A model generated the notes under the pieces. The model saw nothing but the letters and a program-made list of their open reading frames with translations, was not told the DNA's origin and did not search any database. Below are positions 40,903 to 46,151 of a stretch of 46,151 bases of DNA, one piece after another. The position numbers were made by a program, and so were the translations under genes. This DNA comes from Deltaproteobacteria bacterium (GTDB taxonomy: Bacteria > Desulfobacterota > RBG-13-43-22). How positions within the stretch are numbered: position 1 is the first letter of the stretch; the number at the start of each line of letters is the position of its first letter. The stretch is taken from NCBI GenBank assembly GCA_016219065.1, contig JACRCK010000090.1, positions 1 to 46,151 on the forward strand. Reading direction: 5' to 3'.

Positions 40903-43080
40903 TCAGTATTCCAGGTGCAGGCCCGCCCCGATCCCGTACTCGGAATGGTATTTGACCTCCAGGGAAAACAGGCGGGATACGCGCCAGCGGGCCCCGGCCG
41001 ATCCTTTCCAGCTCTCCTCCGAATCGAAGCGGATTTCACCCAACAGACTCAACCGGTCCGTCAACTGCAGCTCCCGCTCCAGGCCGAGGCGCAGCACCCC
41101 CTTGTGGGTCACCCAGGCCCGGCCTTCCAGCAGCAGGGGCAGCAGCATATCGAAGCCGATGATCCCGACCGTTTCCTCCCGGGTAAAATGCCCTCCGGCA
41201 AAGACGGAAAAAAACCGGTTGATGTACCGGCTGTAGACCGCCTCGGCCTCGTACTTCCCATTTTCCCAGCCGTTTTCCCAATGGACGGCCAGGGTGTTCC
41301 GGGTATTGGCGGCGGTCAGCCGGCCTTCGCTCATCTGGCTGAGCAGGGACACATCGAACCAGGCGTACCAGGGGTCGTGCTGCAGATGATTGCTTTTCCA
41401 GGTCCGGTATTCGGCCAGGTCGGGGTCCACGACGCTGCCCTGGTAATGGACGATCTGGTGCATGCCCGCTTCCATGTGGTACAGGATATGGCAGTGCAGC
41501 AGCCAGTCCTTCTCCTCATCGGCCGCAAATTCGATCGACTGGGCGGCCAGCGGCGGGAGGTCGAAGGTGTGCTTGAGGGGGGCCCGCTCCCCCTGGCCGT
41601 TCAGGACCCGGAAGAAATGGCCGTGGAGGTGAATGGGATGGTGCATCATCGTATCGTTCACAAAGTCGATGCGCACGTTCTCGCCTTTGCGGATAAGGAT
41701 CAGATCGGATTCCCTTAAGGTCCGGTCATTGAAAGTCCAGACATAGCGTTCCATGTCTCCCGTGGCCCGCAGGGCAATCCGCCGGCCGGGACGGGTCGGG
41801 TCCAGGGTCGTCGGGGTTTTGGAACGAAGCAGAGGATAGGGGACCGGGGGTCTGTCCTCCGGGTGTAAGCGGGGTGCGGGGGCTTTCTCCGAGTGCTGGT
41901 GGGCCCCGGCGGGACCGGTCGGCGGGCGGCCGTTCCCGTGACCTTCGTGACCGCCGGGTCCTCCCGGGATTCCGGCGGGGTGGCGGTTGGCTTCCTCCGG
42001 GTGAATCCGGATGACCGGCGCCGCCCCGCCCCCGCCGTGGCCGTCGTGCCCGGCGTGCATCCGGTAAAGATCCGGCTTGGGGATATCCACCGGCTGCGCT
42101 TTCGGTCCTTTTCCCAGAAAAACGGCGGCCCGCCCCGAACCATCCTGGGCCGTGGCCCGGATTTCCAGAGCGGCCGGGTGCGGCGGCATCCGCACCAGGA
42201 CGTCATAAGTTTCGGCCACCGCCAGCAGCAGGCGTTCGACCTCCACCGGCTCCACTTCCGGGCCGTCGGCCGCGGTGATGCGCAGAGGGCCTCCGCCGGA
42301 CTGTAGATAAAAATAGGTGGAGGCCGCGGCGTTGATGATCCGCAGGCGCACCGTTTCTCCCGGCTGGGCCTCCAGGTACGATTCGGCCTGCCCGTTGATC
42401 AGGAACCGGTCGTACCCCACATCGGAGATGTCCATGGGCGGCATGCGGTCCCACCACTGCCGGAGGACCTCTCCCAGAGCCCCGGCCCGGGCCGCCCCGG
42501 CCAGACTCTGCACGACCCCCTTTTTCGCCGAGTAATAACCGCTCCCCCGCTTGAGCAGCCTCAGCACCTCCGCGGGGTCCTCATCGGTCCAGTCAGACAG
42601 CACCAGGACATAATCCCGATCGACCGGGGCGGACCCTCCCCGGGGATGAAACACCAGGGAGCCGTAGACACCCCGCTGTTCCTGCAGCCCCGTATGGGAA
42701 TGATACCAGTAGGTTCCGGATTGCTTGACCGGAAATTCGAAGGCCCGGGTCTGCCCCGGCAGGAGAGGAGGAGTGGTCAGGTAGGGGACCCCGTCTTCCC
42801 GGTTGGGGAGAAGGATGCCGTGCCAGTGGATCGAGGTTTCCGTGTCCAGCCGGTTATGGACCCGGATCCGGGCCCGGTCGCCTTCGGTCAGAGTCAGGGT
42901 CGGCCCCGGAATACGGCCGTTGATGGTCAGGGCCTGAACCGGATTGCCGGTAACATTGACCTCCCGGGCTTCGATGACCAGGTCGTATTCCACCAACCCG
43001 GCCTGGACCCCTCCGAGCGGGTAATTCAGCAGGAGTGCCGCCAGAACGAAGTTAGCGAGCCAACAGCGCAGATTTCTCAA
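40903..43080 (-). CDS. Multicopper oxidase fused to a CopB-like beta-rich domain
   Basis: This 725-residue exported protein has a signal peptide (about 1-27). The multicopper-oxidase core carries all four copper motifs: IHWHG (about 84-88), WYHSH (about 125-130), HPIHLHGHF (about 475-485) and HCHILYHMEAGM (about 528-540). A Gly/His-rich insert (about 340-400; HAGHDGHGGGG, GGHEGHG) resembles metal-binding linkers of CopA. Residues 565-725 are unlike an oxidase: alternating strands with YSRYINRFFSVFAGG and LPLLLEGRAWVTHKG, ending LHLEY, as in the CopB outer-membrane barrel. The start is TTG 43080, with GGGGGG about 5 bases upstream; no ATG fits. Likely role is copper oxidation and detoxification. 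Confidence 0.85.
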   Translation of the reverse strand: MRNLRCWLANFVLAALLLNYPLGGVQAGLVEYDLVIEAREVNVTGNPVQALTINGRIPGPTLTLTEGDRARIRVHNRLDTETSIHWHGILLPNREDGVPYLTTPPLLPGQTRAFEFPVKQSGTYWYHSHTGLQEQRGVYGSLVFHPRGGSAPVDRDYVLVLSDWTDEDPAEVLRLLKRGSGYYSAKKGVVQSLAGAARAGALGEVLRQWWDRMPPMDISDVGYDRFLINGQAESYLEAQPGETVRLRIINAAASTYFYLQSGGGPLRITAADGPEVEPVEVERLLLAVAETYDVLVRMPPHPAALEIRATAQDGSGRAAVFLGKGPKAQPVDIPKPDLYRMHAGHDGHGGGGAAPVIRIHPEEANRHPAGIPGGPGGHEGHGNGRPPTGPAGAHQHSEKAPAPRLHPEDRPPVPYPLLRSKTPTTLDPTRPGRRIALRATGDMERYVWTFNDRTLRESDLILIRKGENVRIDFVNDTMMHHPIHLHGHFFRVLNGQGERAPLKHTFDLPPLAAQSIEFAADEEKDWLLHCHILYHMEAGMHQIVHYQGSVVDPDLAEYRTWKSNHLQHDPWYAWFDVSLLSQMSEGRLTAANTRNTLAVHWENGWENGKYEAEAVYSRYINRFFSVFAGGHFTREETVGIIGFDMLLPLLLEGRAWVTHKGVLRLGLERELQLTDRLSLLGEIRFDSEESWKGSAGARWRVSRLFSLEVKYHSEYGIGAGLHLEY

Positions 43081-43513
43081 AAGTTCCCCCCGGTCTATGA
43101 GATTGATTCCCGGTCTGGTTGGACGCGCTATTGTAACACGTCCGCCCGATAAAACAACCTCCGGAATTGCTTCCGACCGACTATCCGTTGATTAATTTTA
43201 TGAAAAGTTTTTGGCATCATTTTTGAATAGAATAAATCCATTAATAAATAATCGGTGGAAGGAAACATCGCCGTAACTCAAATTCGGAAAAATCCCTCCA
43301 GCCAAAGAAATCATTTTGTATCAAAAAAATAAGGAAAAACGCCTAGTAACTGAAAAATGCCATGGGTGGCGGCAATCGGTCTTTTATCTTAGGTCGGCTC
43401 CTTTCCCCCAGAACGGATGATGATCGGTTAGACAACAAATTGTTAACTAAAAATTTATCATGTCAAAATGTTGTCCCTAAGCTTCAATGGGCAGGTAAAA
43501 ATCGGACCGGCCG
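43081..43513. other. AT-rich divergent spacer with an inverted repeat
   Basis: This 433-base region between two divergent genes contains no convincing coding sequence. GACAACA (43431-43437) and TGTTGTC (43469-43475) form an inverted repeat about 40 bases before the sensor start. A TGGCAT-N5-TTGA sequence at 43212-43226 only partly fits a sigma-54 promoter. Confidence 0.4.
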
Positions 43514-46151
43514 ATGAACGAAGCGAATCAAATTTCCGGAAATCGACCTCCAGGCGAGCTTGAGAGGCAATCCCCTCCGGCCATCCTGACGGTCGTTCTC
43601 CTCTATGCCGTTTTTGCCTCCCTCTGGATCCTCTTGTCCGATAAAGCCGTGGAATGGCTTTTCCGATCACCGGCGCAGGTCATCCTGGCCAGCACCCTCA
43701 AGGGTTGGTTTTTCGTGGCCGTCACCGCGCTGCTGCTCTACGGATTGATGCGGCGTCTCCTCGGCCCCAGGGGGGCCCCCGCGACGCCCGAGGAGGTCCG
43801 CCGCTCTCTGACCCTGCCTCTGGTCCTGACGGCCCTGGCCATCATCGCCCTGACGGCCGGCGGCATCTACCACGCGATCATCCACCATCAGGATAAGCAA
43901 GCGGCCCGACTCCAGGCCATCGCCGACCTTAAAACCCGCCAGATCGCGGACTGGCTCAAGGAAAGGCAGGGCGATGCCGAATTCGTCCTGACCAGCCGTT
44001 CCTGGGCCGAAAACTATCACCGCTGGCGGGACCGGGGCGAAGTCGCCAGCCGCGATCGACTCCTCAGTCGCCTCGAAGAATACCGGAAATACAATGCGTT
44101 CCAGAGCGTCCTACTGCTGGACGAGCAGGGGAAGTGCCTCTGGTGTTCGGAAGGTGAGCCACCGGAGATCGACTCGCTACTGAGCGCCATCGCCCGGCAG
44201 GCCTCGGCCCTGGGCCGGATAATCCGGCTCGGACCTTATCGGGACGGCGCCGGCCGCCTGCATCTTGACTATGCGGCCCCCCTGCCGGCCCTGAACGGCC
44301 GTCCCAGTCCGGTCGTAGTTCTGCACCTCGATCCGCAAAGCCACCTGGTCCCCATCCTCCAGAACTGGCCGGTACCCAGCACCAGCAGTGAAACCCTGTT
44401 GTTTCGCCGGGACGGCGACAAGATCCTGTTTCTCAATGAACTGCGTCACCAGGCCGCTGCGCCCCTCAAACTGCGCCTGCCGCTAGAAGAAAAAAATCTG
44501 CTGGCGGCCCGGTTGCTGCGAGGAGAGATCAAACTAGGCCATCCGGCGAAAGGTGTGGATTACCGGGGAGTGCCGGTCCTGGGCGTGATACGGGCCGTAC
44601 CTGGTACGAACTGGTTCCTGGTAGCCAAGCTGGACCGGGCGGAGGTCTACTCCGAGGCAATGGGGGACGCCCTGTGGATTGCGCTGGCGGGCCTGCTGGC
44701 CCTGTTCGTAGCGGCGGCCGGCGCTTTTTTATACCGCCAGCGGCAGGAACTGGCCTTCTCCCAGCGCGAACACCGGGTCCAGGCGGAAAAGCTGCGGGCC
44801 CTGCAACTGCTCGAGGTCATCGCCGACGGCTCCACGGACGCAATTTTCGTCAAGGATGCCGAAGGTCGTTACCTGCTCTTCAACCGGGAAGCCGCGCGGG
44901 TCACGGGCCGGGCCCCGGAGCAGGTCTTGGGCCGGGACGACCGGACCATCTTCCCGCCCGATCAGGCGGAACTCATCCGGGCCAACGACCAAAGGGTCAT
45001 GGCCGACGACCGCGTGGTTACCTTTCAAGAAGACCTCAACACGATAGACGGCGAGGCCAGCTTTTGGGCCACCAAGGGTCCCATTCATGACGCCGACGCT
45101 CGGGTGGTCGGGATCTTCGGGATCTCCCGCGATATTACCGATCTCCAGCGGGCAACGAAGAACTTACAGGAAAACGAAGAGAAATACCGTCTGCTGGCCG
45201 AAAACGTTTCGGACGTCATCTGGGTTCTCGATCTGGTCAAAGAACGGTTTCGGTACGTCAGTCCCTCGGTGGAACGTATGGGGGGGTATACGAGCGAAGA
45301 AATGCTTTCCCTGGAACTCCCGACTATTTTGACTCCGGAATCGTTGCAGAAGTTTCAAAGGGTCCTTCCGGAGCGGATTCAGCGCTTCCAGGAAGGATAC
45401 GTTGAGTTTTTTACCGATGAAATCGAGCAACTGCACCAAGACGGAACCAGGATCCTGGCCGAGGTCAACACCCGGTTGGTCCGGAACCCCACCAGCGGAC
45501 ACCTGGAATTGGTCGGGGTGACCCGCGACATCACCGAACGCAAAAAATCCGAGCAGGCCCTCCGGGAAAAGGACGAGTTGCTGCGGGAGATGAGCGCCAT
45601 GGCCCACATCGGAGGCTGGAGCTTCAATCCGATCACCGGCGACGGAACCTGGACCGATGAAACCGCCCGAATCCATGACCTGGAGCCGCCGCAGGAAATC
45701 AGCGTCCCCTTCGGACTCGATTTCTTCCATGGTGAATGGCGACGGGAGCTTGAAAAAGCCGTTCGGGAAGCCGGGGAGGACGGCCGGCCTTTTGATCTGG
45801 AACTGGAAATGGTGACCGCCAAAGGGCTGCGCAAGTGGGTGCGGATCTTGGGTTACCCCATCCGGCTGGACGGCCGCGTGATTCGGGTGCGCGGTACCAT
45901 CCAGGACATCACCGAACGCAAGCGGGCCGAACGGGAGCGCGATTTGACGGTGGATCTGCTGCGCCTGGTCAACGAGAGCCACAGCCAGGAAGAGATGATT
46001 CGCAGGGCCGCCACCTTTTTCCAGCAGCAGTCCGGCTTTGAAGCCGTCGGCATCCGCTTGCAGGAGGAAGACGACTATCCCTATTTCGAGGCCCGCGGCT
46101 TCCCGGCCGAGTTTGTCCTGGCGGAGAATTCCATTTGCGCCCGCAGCAATA
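43514..46151 (+). CDS. Membrane PAS/GAF sensor protein, probably a histidine kinase (3' end outside window)
   Basis: The frame from ATG 43514 stays open to the window end (879 codons). N-terminal membrane segments lie near 24-46, 57-80 and 98-120, the first with the typical LLYAVFASLWILLSD block. A periplasmic PDC/Cache-like region follows (about 125-380), and another helix (about 386-408). In the cytoplasm three PAS domains (about 429-545, 552-680, 680-810) show DGSTDAIFVKD, VGVTRDITERKK and IQDITERKRAE. A GAF domain then starts (FEAVGIRLQEEDDYPYFEAR with a Cys near the end), as in kinase copy 1. A histidine kinase or other output is expected downstream but is not visible. Confidence 0.88.
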   Translation, partial: MNEANQISGNRPPGELERQSPPAILTVVLLYAVFASLWILLSDKAVEWLFRSPAQVILASTLKGWFFVAVTALLLYGLMRRLLGPRGAPATPEEVRRSLTLPLVLTALAIIALTAGGIYHAIIHHQDKQAARLQAIADLKTRQIADWLKERQGDAEFVLTSRSWAENYHRWRDRGEVASRDRLLSRLEEYRKYNAFQSVLLLDEQGKCLWCSEGEPPEIDSLLSAIARQASALGRIIRLGPYRDGAGRLHLDYAAPLPALNGRPSPVVVLHLDPQSHLVPILQNWPVPSTSSETLLFRRDGDKILFLNELRHQAAAPLKLRLPLEEKNLLAARLLRGEIKLGHPAKGVDYRGVPVLGVIRAVPGTNWFLVAKLDRAEVYSEAMGDALWIALAGLLALFVAAAGAFLYRQRQELAFSQREHRVQAEKLRALQLLEVIADGSTDAIFVKDAEGRYLLFNREAARVTGRAPEQVLGRDDRTIFPPDQAELIRANDQRVMADDRVVTFQEDLNTIDGEASFWATKGPIHDADARVVGIFGISRDITDLQRATKNLQENEEKYRLLAENVSDVIWVLDLVKERFRYVSPSVERMGGYTSEEMLSLELPTILTPESLQKFQRVLPERIQRFQEGYVEFFTDEIEQLHQDGTRILAEVNTRLVRNPTSGHLELVGVTRDITERKKSEQALREKDELLREMSAMAHIGGWSFNPITGDGTWTDETARIHDLEPPQEISVPFGLDFFHGEWRRELEKAVREAGEDGRPFDLELEMVTAKGLRKWVRILGYPIRLDGRVIRVRGTIQDITERKRAERERDLTVDLLRLVNESHSQEEMIRRAATFFQQQSGFEAVGIRLQEEDDYPYFEARGFPAEFVLAENSICARSN

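Noticed and set aside
43212-43226. Sigma-54 promoter TGGCAT-N5-TTGA
   Set aside because: The GC element is missing (TTGA instead of TTGC) and it is nearly 290 bases from the gene.

Overview
The window looks like a chromosomal stretch of a free-living anaerobic or facultative Gram-negative bacterium, most likely Desulfobacterota (former Deltaproteobacteria). This is an inference from gene content: a multihaem cytochrome with octahaem-type haem spacing, an isoquinoline-oxidoreductase-like molybdoenzyme, an orphan TRAP binding protein, a URO-D/methyltransferase-like protein, and a large set of PAS/GAF histidine kinases. Gene bodies are GC-rich and several intergenic regions are strikingly AT-rich. 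No rRNA, tRNA, CRISPR array, prophage or intact insertion sequence was seen.

Region 1 (1-6.3 kb) is a patchwork of small accessory genes: a transposase remnant, a higBA toxin-antitoxin pair with a promoter/operator that may start the toxin message almost at its ATG, a frameshifted Smr-domain gene, a GlsB/YeaQ membrane protein, a PlsC-type acyltransferase, a secreted ankyrin protein, a DUF6790-like membrane protein and a DUF3795-like Cys-rich protein. Region 2 (6.5-16.3 kb) holds a TRAP solute-binding protein coupled to a URO-D-family protein, a hydrolase/membrane-protein pair, a hemerythrin, an alkylsulfatase, an ArsB/NhaD-type permease and a cytidylate-kinase-like protein. Region 3 (16.3-23.1 kb) is a redox island: a ten-haem cytochrome carrying three Ig-like repeats and an ASH-like domain, divergent from iorAB across an AT-rich spacer containing a 137-bp tandem repeat, then a DUF2277 protein.

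Region 4 (23.3-40.7 kb) is the most unusual part. It is a sensory locus ordered: 59-codon ORF, receiver-only regulator, periplasmic binding lipoprotein, membrane histidine kinase, second binding lipoprotein, second membrane histidine kinase, second receiver-only regulator, a relic of another histidine kinase, a CheB-CheR-PAS protein, a soluble PAS/GAF kinase and a PAS hybrid kinase. The two binding lipoproteins belong to the NitT/TauT (NMT1/ThiY) class, but no ABC permease or ATPase lies beside them. I therefore infer that they deliver ligands to the adjacent kinases instead of to a transporter. The lipoprotein-kinase pair is duplicated and bracketed by paralogous single-domain regulators.

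Region 5 (40.7-46.2 kb) contains a multicopper oxidase with a His-rich insert and a CopB-like C-terminal beta-rich domain (an apparent CopA-CopB fusion). Divergent from it is another large membrane PAS/GAF sensor gene that runs off the window end. Long imperfect inverted repeats of the GTCATTGCGAG type occur three times (19.7, 22.6 and 31.6 kb), and a different inverted repeat lies at 40.7 kb.
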